Source of the DNA: Leptolyngbya sp. Cla-17 | GTDB lineage: Bacteria; Cyanobacteriota; Cyanobacteriia; Leptolyngbyales; Leptolyngbyaceae | Assembly (NCBI RefSeq): GCF_016807185.1 | Contig: NZ_JAEVYN010000002.1 | Location: 676,528 to 740,527, forward strand | Reading direction: 5' to 3' | DNA: 64,000 nt | Shown here: positions 43,813 through 50,954 of the stretch, in pieces | Layout of the letters: each line of letters starts with the position of its first letter | Numbering within the stretch: position 1 is the stretch's first letter | Notes under the pieces: generated by a model | Database searches by the model: none | The model's input: only the letters and a program-made list of their open reading frames with translations | Told to the model about the DNA's origin: nothing | Made by a program: the position numbers and the translations under genes

Positions 43813-44862
43813 TTACTGCTTCTGAATCGCTCTCGTTTCGGTAGCGGTTTTAGCAACTTTTTTGGCAGCGGCTCTTTTACGAGTACTTGTGGGTGCCGCA
43901 TCCACGACAACTGGCTCAACAACTGGCAAAACGGGTTCTAGCAACATTTGGTGCAAGTAACTGCGGAAAGCTGGATCAAGATATTGTTGCCGCACCGTAT
44001 CCCAGTCTGCTAACGCCTCCGAGCGGGTTTGATGAATTGTTGCTTGCAAAGCTGGCATCTCAGCACGTTTGGGTAGATATTCTTTTAAAAGATCTTGCAG
44101 AACATAGCTGTCTTGCAGTTTGCCTAAATTGTCTTGCAGCAATTTTATCTCTTGAATCCAAGCTTGAAAGGGTTGACTATAAAACGGCACAAAGAACTCT
44201 GCTTGATAGCGGACATGTTTGCAAGCTTTTCGCAAATCGTGAAGGATTTCTCCGCCTGCGGTTGAAGACCCACTCGCCGGAATCAACCAACCCGGATGCA
44301 ATAGTAAATCGGCAAGCAGAGGACTAAGCAGGTCAGGCAGTAGGGGAATAATAGGCAGTGTTGCCAAAGACGTATATTCGGGGTTTTCTAGCCAGTATTG
44401 GTAGCTGGTTTTGAGATCTTGGTAACGCGATCGCGCAAGGGTGTGTTCAACTACGGCAAATGCTTGCCGACGCTGTTTGTATAGCACTTGAAGCGCCTCG
44501 TGCAGCAAATCCTCTTCAACCCCATCCACTAGAGGCAAGTAAGTACCTTCTAATGCGGCGATTTGCACATCTAAGTCGCGCAGTTTACCCAAGATTTTGG
44601 CGATCGCACTAACGCGTTTTGGGTTAGCACCTTTGGGCATCTGTATTGCCATACCAAACACCTGAAATGCCGTTCTCAATTTGCGCGTCCCCACCCGCAT
44701 GTGATGCAAATCTTCTGGATCGTTGTCGGCTAAAACTTTCTTTTCGTGTTTAAATATGCTGCGATATTGCTCACTGAGTACAGAGTGGGCATAGTCGCCT
44801 AGCGTTAGTACATGATCAGTCGTTGATGCAATCTGAGGCAGTGTTTTTTGTGCAGTTTTCAT
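43813..44862 (-). CDS. CHAD domain-containing protein
   Basis: A 349-residue helical protein with a CHAD domain, a fold that binds inorganic polyphosphate. Conserved His and basic positions are visible in DPEDLHHMRVGTRKLRTAF, LGKLRDLDVQIAAL and HDLRKACKHVRYQAEF, arranged as two helical bundles. The tail is Lys/Ala rich (TRKRAAAKKVAKTA). A TTG start six codons upstream is less likely than the ATG at 44862. It does not carry the CYTH enzymatic domain, so it probably binds polyphosphate rather than hydrolysing it. Tandem 13-bp repeats lie upstream. Confidence 0.88.
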   Translation of the reverse strand: MKTAQKTLPQIASTTDHVLTLGDYAHSVLSEQYRSIFKHEKKVLADNDPEDLHHMRVGTRKLRTAFQVFGMAIQMPKGANPKRVSAIAKILGKLRDLDVQIAALEGTYLPLVDGVEEDLLHEALQVLYKQRRQAFAVVEHTLARSRYQDLKTSYQYWLENPEYTSLATLPIIPLLPDLLSPLLADLLLHPGWLIPASGSSTAGGEILHDLRKACKHVRYQAEFFVPFYSQPFQAWIQEIKLLQDNLGKLQDSYVLQDLLKEYLPKRAEMPALQATIHQTRSEALADWDTVRQQYLDPAFRSYLHQMLLEPVLPVVEPVVVDAAPTSTRKRAAAKKVAKTATETRAIQKQ

Positions 44863-44920
44863 AAAATCTGAATTGATCAAGTGAGAGTCATACAGTATAA
44901 ACGTTGGATTAGGGATATAT

Positions 44921-44952
44921 ATTAACCTTTACTTAAACTCTTTACTTAAACT
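44921..44952. promoter_or_regulatory. Tandem repeats resembling a Pho box upstream of the CHAD gene
   Basis: ATTAACCT-TTA-CTTAAACT gives two eight-base half-sites with a three-base spacer, as in cyanobacterial Pho boxes, and CTTTACTTAAACT is tandemly repeated (44927-44952). The half-sites read on the plus strand, towards the broken glycosyltransferase gene, whereas the CHAD gene reads leftwards. Confidence 0.35.
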
Positions 44953-45140
44953 TAGAGATCCCAAACGCTAAATTATGCGATCGCCTGCCCTGATACATTC
45001 CACTGATAAAAAATTAGTCCACTGAACTAAATACGAGTAATTACTGAACCACTCAAGTAAGAAAACTGAGTTAATACAGTCCCAGAAGTTTCAGAAAGTT
45101 CTGTTCAAACCTTTGATAGTCCACATTAAACTATCCGATT

Positions 45141-45864
45141 TATGAAGATTACATTCACCCTCCCCCATGCTTATCTGTCTTGTGGAATTCAAGTAATTGC
45201 AATATATGCAGAGCACCTTAAAAAGCGTGGACATGATGTACTTATTGTCTCTGCACCATAACCTCGATCTACTTTCAAACAACAGGCAAAATCAGTAGTT
45301 AAAGGAAAGGGCTGAATTCCCTACAAAGATGATGAACTCTCACATTTTGACAACGGCGTTGTGCCGCTTCAAGCGTTATAGCGCTACCGCCTCATCACCG
45401 ATGCAGATGGGTCCGATGCAGATGTGGTGGTTGCAACCTGGTGGGAAACCGCTACCTGGGTTGCTCACCTATCTCCAAGCAAGAGTGCCAAAGCTTAATT
45501 TATGCAGGATTATGGAGCACCTGGTCAAGAATTAGAACAAGTTGTTTCTACTTGGTCGTTGCCGCTGCACATCATCACCATTGCTCAATGACTCAGTACT
45601 CTGATCACAGAACACTGTGGCAATATGCCCCGAACTCTTATTCCTAACGCTGTTGACTTTGATCTTTTCTATGCTCCTTCTTGTGGCAAGCAGCCCAACC
45701 CGACTATTGGCTTTAACTATCGCTTATTAAAAAGTAGGAGAACTGATATTACTTCAAAGGCAATTAAACTTTCCAGGCAATCTGTTCCTAATTTGCGAGT
45801 CATTGGTTTCGGTTCAGAGCAACCCAGTCAGCACCTATTTCTTAAAACAATTGTTGTGAGTTGA
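45141..45864 (+). pseudogene. Decayed glycosyltransferase gene
   Basis: Fragments of a family 4-like glycosyltransferase appear in changing frames. MKITFTLPHAYLSCGIQVIA...KKRGHDVLIVSAP is the N-terminus and ends in a stop near 45261. DADVVVATWWETATWVAHLS follows in a second frame from about 45411, then IPNAVDFDLFYAP and LRVIGFGSEQPSQHL from about 45600 on. Several frameshifts and in-frame stops make a functional product impossible. The 3' part is missing and mobile elements begin within 60 bases. Confidence 0.8.
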
Positions 45865-45900
45865 ATAAAATCCAGCAAATTTGGATTTTATTCAAACTAT

Positions 45901-45917
45901 GAAAACCTCTGCTCACC
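45901..45917. repeat. 17-bp direct repeat, left copy, flanking the mobile island
   Basis: The sequence GAAAACCTCTGCTCACC is repeated exactly at 49194-49210. The left copy abuts the GGGTAATG end of the first IS1-type element; the right copy abuts the end of the intron. Confidence 0.9.
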
Positions 45918-45982
45918 GGGTAATGTTCTAGACCTGTGGAAATGCGAGAATACAGACAGGCGTTTACCCGTGAACTTACAGC

Positions 45983-46273
45983 ATGGTTTTAGAACCTGTT
46001 CTTTGTCCTGATTGTGGAAGCAATAACGTGGTCAAGCACGGTCGCTCTGAGGAGAGCAAGCAACGTTATAAATGTCGTAATTCGGAATGCGCTCGCAGCA
46101 CCTTCATTCGAGACTATGCTTACCGAGGCTACTTGCCCGAAGTCAAACAGCAGATTGTTGATATGGCAGTCAACGGGAGTGGCATCCGAGATACTGCACG
46201 AGTGTTGAAGATTAGTCCGACTACGGTGATTGAAGAGTTAAAAAAAAGATCGACATCTCAAAGCAGTCAATGA
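45983..46273 (+). CDS. IS1-family transposase, InsA-like part
   Basis: A 96-residue zinc-finger/helix-turn-helix protein: CPDCGSNNVVKHG, then RYKCRNSECARSTF form the zinc ribbon, and GSGIRDTARVLKISPTTVIE the helix-turn-helix. These are the N-terminal half of IS1-type transposases. The frame ends shortly after a run of eight A; the downstream InsB-like reading lies in the +1 frame, so an extra A (by slippage or in the ancestor) would join the two. Confidence 0.85.
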   Translation: MVLEPVLCPDCGSNNVVKHGRSEESKQRYKCRNSECARSTFIRDYAYRGYLPEVKQQIVDMAVNGSGIRDTARVLKISPTTVIEELKKRSTSQSSQ

Positions 46274-46494
46274 AGCTCGTCTAGCCCAGCTTGAACCGAC
46301 TCAAACCATCGTCAAGCTGTGCCAATGGGAGGATGTAGAGGCAGAAGTGGATGAGATGGGTCGTTTTGTCCACTCCAAGCAACAGCAACGTTGGTTGTGG
46401 CACGCCATTGATCATGCAACAGGCGAAGTATTGGCATATGTCTTGTCGAACCATCAAGACACGGCTTTTCTCGAACTCAAGTCATTGTTGGGTA
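46274..46494 (+). pseudogene. IS1-family transposase, InsB-like part, truncated
   Basis: The catalytic half of the first IS transposase begins in the +1 frame (DRHLKAVNEARLAQLEP), continues with VDEMGRFVHSKQQQRWLWHA (first catalytic Asp in DEM) and IDHATGEVLAYVLSNH, and is broken at FLELKSLL by the second IS. The remaining catalytic residues are lost. Confidence 0.82.
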
Positions 46495-47388
46495 GTGCAC
46501 TAAAGGATTGTGGGGTAGGTAACGACATCCTGCCAGGTCCAAGGCTGCTCAGCCAGTTTTGCTCGTTGAGCCGCAGTTGTTTTGAATCGACTATGCCGCC
46601 AAATCCAATTGAAATAGCTGACTACTAAGCGTGTTGTCACTTTCGTTTGCTCCCACCGTTTGCCGAACTTGTTTTGCCTGCGGTGCCATCGAGCAGTTTG
46701 TTGTCGGACGATGCCGTTGGTTCGCTCTAAGCGCTGCGTTTTGTCTTTGCCAACATAGTGCAGAATTTCAGGCGGAAGGACTCGTTCATAGCCTCCCCAG
46801 TCATCACTGTTCCACTGTTTGCAAGCCGTTTTTCCCTGTGTACTAATTACCAATTCCTCAATAAGTTCGTCTGTATGCTTGCCCACTCGTGCCGCTAAAA
46901 TCAGTCCACTGGAGTCCGCTAAACTCAGACCTATCCAGCAGTCTCCCACTTCTAATTCATTGGAAAGACATTGCTTCTGTTTTTTTGCACGAAAGACCAC
47001 ATCTCATCCGCACTCCCCTCTGCGGTTGCCACTTGCTTGACCTGGTCGTTATGAATTAGCTGAGCCTTGGCACTCGATGCCCGAACAATACTGACCACGG
47101 TGTTGTATGCCAAGCCTGTAATTCGGCTAATCCCTCGTAAGCTGCTGCCCTCACTATGAGCTTGTAGCACCTGCTGAACTTGTTCCGGACTCACTCGTCG
47201 CCAGTAGTACAGCGTGTCAAAGCTCTCACAGAAGGTTTGCTGGCAGTGAGGGCAGAAATAGCGTTGGTGTCCATTGGGCAGCTTGCCATGCTTATGACAC
47301 TTAGGATGACCACAAAGTCGGCATTCCATAGCTTCTTGAGGGGAAAGAATTGATCCTACTTTACCAAGCCCACAATCCTTTAACGCAC
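46495..47388 (-). mobile_element. IS1-family element (second IS), complete, inserted in the first
   Basis: About 894 bp with inverted termini: the left end GTGCACTAAAGGATTGTGGG matches the right end (read inwards) GTGCGTTAAAGGATTGTGGG with two mismatches. The transposase stop codon lies within the left terminus. No clear target duplication was seen. Confidence 0.8.
46500..47329 (-). CDS. IS1-family transposase made by -1 frameshifting (two overlapping frames)
   Basis: Frame 1 (47329-46952) encodes the zinc ribbon (CRLCGHPKCHKHG, YFCPHCQQTF) and helix-turn-helix, and reaches the first catalytic Asp in SADEMWSFVQ. The heptamer A-AAA-AAC at about 46979-46985 then allows a -1 slip into frame 2 (47000-46500), which continues KKQKQCLSNELEVGDCWIGL and holds WNSDDWGGYERVLP and RLERTNGIVRQQTARWHRR, the catalytic Asp and late acidic/basic region. 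The slippery heptamer is the classical IS1 type. The fused product of about 275 residues would be a complete IS1-type transposase. Confidence 0.86.
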
Positions 47389-47718
47389 AATCAAATTAGA
47401 CATACACGTGGATGCCGACACAGTTCGTGTTGTGGAAGGCAAAACCAACAGAGCCAACTGCCAGGGTTCTGGAGGGTCCACCGGGGTCGGAGACCGTAGC
47501 ACGTCATCAAGGTAGAGTCGGGAACTTGGGAGGTCCCATGAACTCCTCCATCGGGGGGTAGAGCCGCACAACCGGCAAACCGGAAGAACGCTCAACGATT
47601 CATGGGAAGTCGGATGTCCCCATAGTAGTGAAGAAGTGGGGTAACGCCCACGGAGCGAAGGGGGACACATTGGGTCGAACACTCGAAGGCAACATCAACC
47701 ACACTCAGAGGTGGAAGT

Positions 47719-49014
47719 ATGGTGACAACAGGAATCGAGCGGATAGCCGAACGGGCTCACAGAGAACCAGGGACTGTCTTCAGTGCCCTGATGCACCACT
47801 ATAGTGTGGAGAATCTGCGAGCCTGCTTTCAGTCGCTAGACAACAAAGCGCCTGGAATCGATGGAGTGACGAAAACGGAGTACGGACAGAACCTGGAGGA
47901 AAATCTACAGGGGTTGCACCGGAAACTGAACCAGATGTCGTATCGACCCCAAGCGGTACGACGAGTCGAGATTCCCAAAGAAGATGGCAGCTTGCGCCCT
48001 CTGGGAATTAGTTGCGTTGAAGACAAAATCGTTCAGGAGATGACTCGTCGGGTCTTAGAATCAATTTACGAACCGGTATTCCTCAGTAACTCCTATGGGT
48101 TTCGACCCCATAAAGGATGTCATGATGCCCTGCGGCAACTGCATCAGGAGGTCATGGGGCAACCCGTTGGGTGGATTGCAGACCTAGACCTGGCTCAATT
48201 CTTCGACACCATGCCGCACCAGGAAATCCTCAAGGTATTAGCCCTGCGGATTCGGGATAGAAGATTCCTACAGGTGATTGCGCGAATGCTCAAAGCCGGA
48301 GTCCAAACCCTAGGCGGCGTAGTACAGGATGAATTGGGTAGCCCGCAAGGCTCGATAGTCTCCCCCGTCATTGCAAATGTGTTCTTGGATTTTGTGCTAG
48401 ATCAGTGGTTTACCACCATTGTGCGCCAGCACTGCCGAGGCTACTGCGCTCTGATCCGGTATGCGGACGATAGCATTGCCTTGTTTGAGTTCGAGGACGA
48501 TGCTCGACGATTCATGCGGGTTCTGCCCAAGCGATTGGAGAAGTTCGGCTTGCGCCTCAATGAGGAGAAAACCCAACTTCTTCCCTGCGGCAAGCGGCAA
48601 GCGGGTCTAGCCCTCAAGTACGGGAGAAAATTCCCCAGCTTTGATTTTCTGGGGTTCACCCATTACTGGGGCAAGAGTCGCAACGGAAAAGCCCGATTAA
48701 AGCGCAAGACTTCAAAGAAACGATTTCGCCGTGCGTTAGTCACCCTCAATCAATGGTTGCAGCAAAAACGCAATGCTCATAAGCTGCCTCAGCTATGGCA
48801 AGCAATCGGGCAAAAGCTGCGCGGACACTTCAACTACTTTGGGGTCACCGACAACGGTCATGCGCTCTACCACTTTGAAGACGCAGTTCACAAGCTGGTC
48901 TTCAAATGGCTGAATCGACGGAGTCAACGACGTAGCTTTCGCTGGGAGAGCTTTCTACGCTATCTGGCGTGGCATCCTCTCCCCAGACCTGGTCGCTTAG
49001 TGTCGCTTTATTAG
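47719..49014 (+). CDS. ltrA: Group II intron reverse transcriptase/maturase
   Basis: A 431-residue intron-encoded protein. The fingers region has KAPGIDGVTKTEYG and RRVEIPKEDGSLRPLGI, followed by SYGFRPHKGCHDAL. The palm has ADLDLAQFFDTMPH and the catalytic YADDS motif, and QGSIVSPVIANVFLD precedes it. The maturase X domain follows (FNYFGVTDNGHAL). No HNH endonuclease domain is present at the C-terminus (WHPLPRPGRLVSLY), so target-primed insertion would depend on another primer. The frame is intact. Confidence 0.92.
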   Translation: MVTTGIERIAERAHREPGTVFSALMHHYSVENLRACFQSLDNKAPGIDGVTKTEYGQNLEENLQGLHRKLNQMSYRPQAVRRVEIPKEDGSLRPLGISCVEDKIVQEMTRRVLESIYEPVFLSNSYGFRPHKGCHDALRQLHQEVMGQPVGWIADLDLAQFFDTMPHQEILKVLALRIRDRRFLQVIARMLKAGVQTLGGVVQDELGSPQGSIVSPVIANVFLDFVLDQWFTTIVRQHCRGYCALIRYADDSIALFEFEDDARRFMRVLPKRLEKFGLRLNEEKTQLLPCGKRQAGLALKYGRKFPSFDFLGFTHYWGKSRNGKARLKRKTSKKRFRRALVTLNQWLQQKRNAHKLPQLWQAIGQKLRGHFNYFGVTDNGHALYHFEDAVHKLVFKWLNRRSQRRSFRWESFLRYLAWHPLPRPGRLVSLY

Positions 49015-49036
49015 AGCAGGTGAATGGCTCAATGAA

Positions 49037-49070
49037 GAGGCTTGTGCGGGAAAACCGCAGGCAGGCTTCT
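49037..49070 (+). ncRNA. Group II intron domain V
   Basis: The 34-nt hairpin has outer stem GAGGCUUG/CAGGCUUC, a two-nucleotide bulge and inner stem UGCGG/CCGCA closed by a GAAA-type loop. It aligns without gaps to standard domain V. The third base of the catalytic triad reads G instead of C, with a matching change in its partner. Confidence 0.72.
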
Positions 49071-49193
49071 GTGAGGGGGAGGTTTCCAACGATGCAAGGC
49101 TAAATCGTGTGACACTCTCGTATTCCGAAAGGGGAGAGCAACGGGGAATACAAAGCAAGCCTAAACATTGGAGGAACCCTCTCTACTCGACCC

Positions 49194-49210
49194 GAAAACC
49201 TCTGCTCACC
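49194..49210. repeat. 17-bp direct repeat, right copy
   Basis: Exact copy of the repeat at 45901-45917. Together the two copies bracket both IS elements and the intron. Confidence 0.9.
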
Positions 49211-49258
49211 TAAAATCTTTGCCGCTTAATCCTGTTCAGAGTATTGTCGAAGAACTAT

Positions 49259-50548
49259 TCAGAATGACCATTGGTTAATAAAAGATAGGTCTAATGTGCT
49301 GAAATTGGTACTCAGCGCCAAGTTAAGATGTTCCATTGCTTGAACAAGCCATTGTACGTTTTCTTGTTTGCTAGATTCATAGTGGCTAAACAAAATAGAA
49401 AAGCGTTTTTCTAAGTTTGGTTTAACCTTGCGACAAATTAGGGCAATTTTGAGTAATAAGCCTGTTGCTATGGCCGGTCCAAGATTTGAAAGCAAATCAA
49501 CAAACACAAAGTGGCTCGGTTTTTGAGAACTTTCAACAACCAAAAAATTGAGCAGTTGGCTACAGGTTCTAACGATGAGAAAATCATTTACGCGATGAAC
49601 ATTGCTCTCTGGCAGAGTTGCATTCAGTTGAGCATAAAGTTGGTTATTAAACTGACGATTTCCATATTCTGGATCTACTGAGGCAGTAATGTATTGGTAG
49701 AGATCATCTTTAAAGGAATGAAAGGAAGGCGTTTGGGAACTGTGAGTTAAAAAACGTTGTGCTGAATCTCGATAGGTGTCAGATCCCTGCGATTTGCCTG
49801 CAAAATGCTTCACTGCTATACAAAGGGCTTCATCGCTCAATAATGTTGGGTTCTTGGCAGGCTGTAAAACTCGACTGGCAACATCAGGGAGATTGCTGCG
49901 GCTCATCTGCGATCGCCGCACTTGGTAGGTGACAAATTGAGATAGATCAAGCTCATATTGGCGCTCTGCCCTAGCCTTTAAATGACGAATAGTTTGCTGT
50001 TGCTCAAGAGTACTACCCTCGGCTACTAAGCAATGCTCATATAAATAAGGATACCGATGAATCAGTTTGCCTAAGGGAACTCCGAAAGGATTGGCTTCAG
50101 TATTTTGGCTAGTAACTTGAGCTAAACGTCGCAGCGCCAGATATTGATCACTATCCACAAAGTCTTTAACAAGCTCCCGTAACCGACGGGCAGCGCGCGA
50201 TTTCGCATGTTCCCGGATTGGACGACCAGGTAATGACTCAAAAACCTCTATTAATTCAGGAATGTACGTTTGATATTGAGGACGAGCTTGCCAGCGATTA
50301 ATTAAAATATGGCAGCAACGGTTTAATACAAACCGAAATTCTTGATCTGTAGATTTATTAGCTGCAAATCTTTCAAGTGCCGCACTAACCTCTACATCAG
50401 GGTAATCTGTTCCATCAATAAACAGCAATCGAAAGCGCTGTACTAGATCACTGGGTAGTTCCGATTGCACAAGGCGCAAAAAATGGTCGTACAAACGCTG
50501 TTCATCTTGTTCAGCGTGTCTCGTATGTCGGGTTGTCCAAGTATTCAC
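49259..50548 (-). CDS. Uncharacterised 429-residue protein
   Basis: A soluble, helix-rich protein without membrane segments or signal peptide. The N-terminal part is charged (EQDEQRLYDHFLRLVQSEL), the centre is basic (REHAKSRAARRLRELVKDF) and the C-terminal third is hydrophobic-mixed (FVFVDLLSNLGPAIATGLLL). Codon use and length suggest a real gene. I do not recognise the family and no catalytic motif is evident. It is convergent with the mobile island and next to the (p)ppGpp synthetase, separated by 406 bases. Confidence 0.6.
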   Translation of the reverse strand: MNTWTTRHTRHAEQDEQRLYDHFLRLVQSELPSDLVQRFRLLFIDGTDYPDVEVSAALERFAANKSTDQEFRFVLNRCCHILINRWQARPQYQTYIPELIEVFESLPGRPIREHAKSRAARRLRELVKDFVDSDQYLALRRLAQVTSQNTEANPFGVPLGKLIHRYPYLYEHCLVAEGSTLEQQQTIRHLKARAERQYELDLSQFVTYQVRRSQMSRSNLPDVASRVLQPAKNPTLLSDEALCIAVKHFAGKSQGSDTYRDSAQRFLTHSSQTPSFHSFKDDLYQYITASVDPEYGNRQFNNQLYAQLNATLPESNVHRVNDFLIVRTCSQLLNFLVVESSQKPSHFVFVDLLSNLGPAIATGLLLKIALICRKVKPNLEKRFSILFSHYESSKQENVQWLVQAMEHLNLALSTNFSTLDLSFINQWSF

Positions 50549-50954
50549 GGTAGCAGACCCAAATTCAGGAATGGAAAAGAAATAAGCTCAACCCGTTTGG
50601 ACGATTCAACTGGAACTATGGGTTTAATTCTAGTCGGAAGTCGCCGCATTATAAAGTGACGACTAAACAAATTTGGGGGCACAGACAAGGTACCCTTCAA
50701 GCTAAAAAATACTTCTAGCCAGCTATTTAATGGATGATACTGAAATAAAACGGTCTATATCAGTATCGAAAGTCACTTTGAAAAGCGTCCACTACGGATA
50801 CTTTATCTGACGATGAAGTTTTTGGAAGAAAAGCTTCAAGAACTAATTCTAATGCACGACCTCAAAGCTTCCTCGTCACACTGGCTCCTCAAAGTGAAAC
50901 TTCGCACAGACTGCATAAAGATTTGAATGTGATCATTATTCCTTCACACAATAC
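50549..50954. promoter_or_regulatory. 406-base gap upstream of the 429-residue gene, with inverted repeat
   Basis: An 8-bp perfect inverted repeat GATACTGA/TCAGTATC with a 16-base spacer lies at 50736-50767, in the upstream region of the leftward 429-residue gene and downstream of relA. CACTTTGA and TCAAAGTG arms at about 50774 and 50888 form a second, long-range pair. No gene is seen. Confidence 0.4.

Larger units (their letters stand above)
45918..46494 (+). mobile_element. Truncated IS1-family element (first IS)
   Basis: The left end GGGTAATG matches IS1-family termini. The element is cut inside its second frame by a second IS at about 46495, and its right end is not found. Confidence 0.75.
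47460..49190 (+). mobile_element. Group II intron (boundaries approximate)
   Basis: A GC-rich structured leader with AGTGGGGTAACGCCCACGGA-type text precedes a reverse transcriptase frame, and a domain V hairpin follows it. The segment ends CTACTCGAC near 49190, as group II introns often do. The 5' boundary was not located. Only about 330 bases separate the second IS from the reverse transcriptase, so the 5' part may be truncated. Confidence 0.65.

Noticed and set aside
47719..49014. A retron or defence-associated reverse transcriptase
   Set aside because: The protein has the group II maturase X domain and is followed by a domain V hairpin.
45901..49210. A classical composite transposon
   Set aside because: The two IS elements are nested, in opposite directions and of different sequence, and do not flank a cargo.
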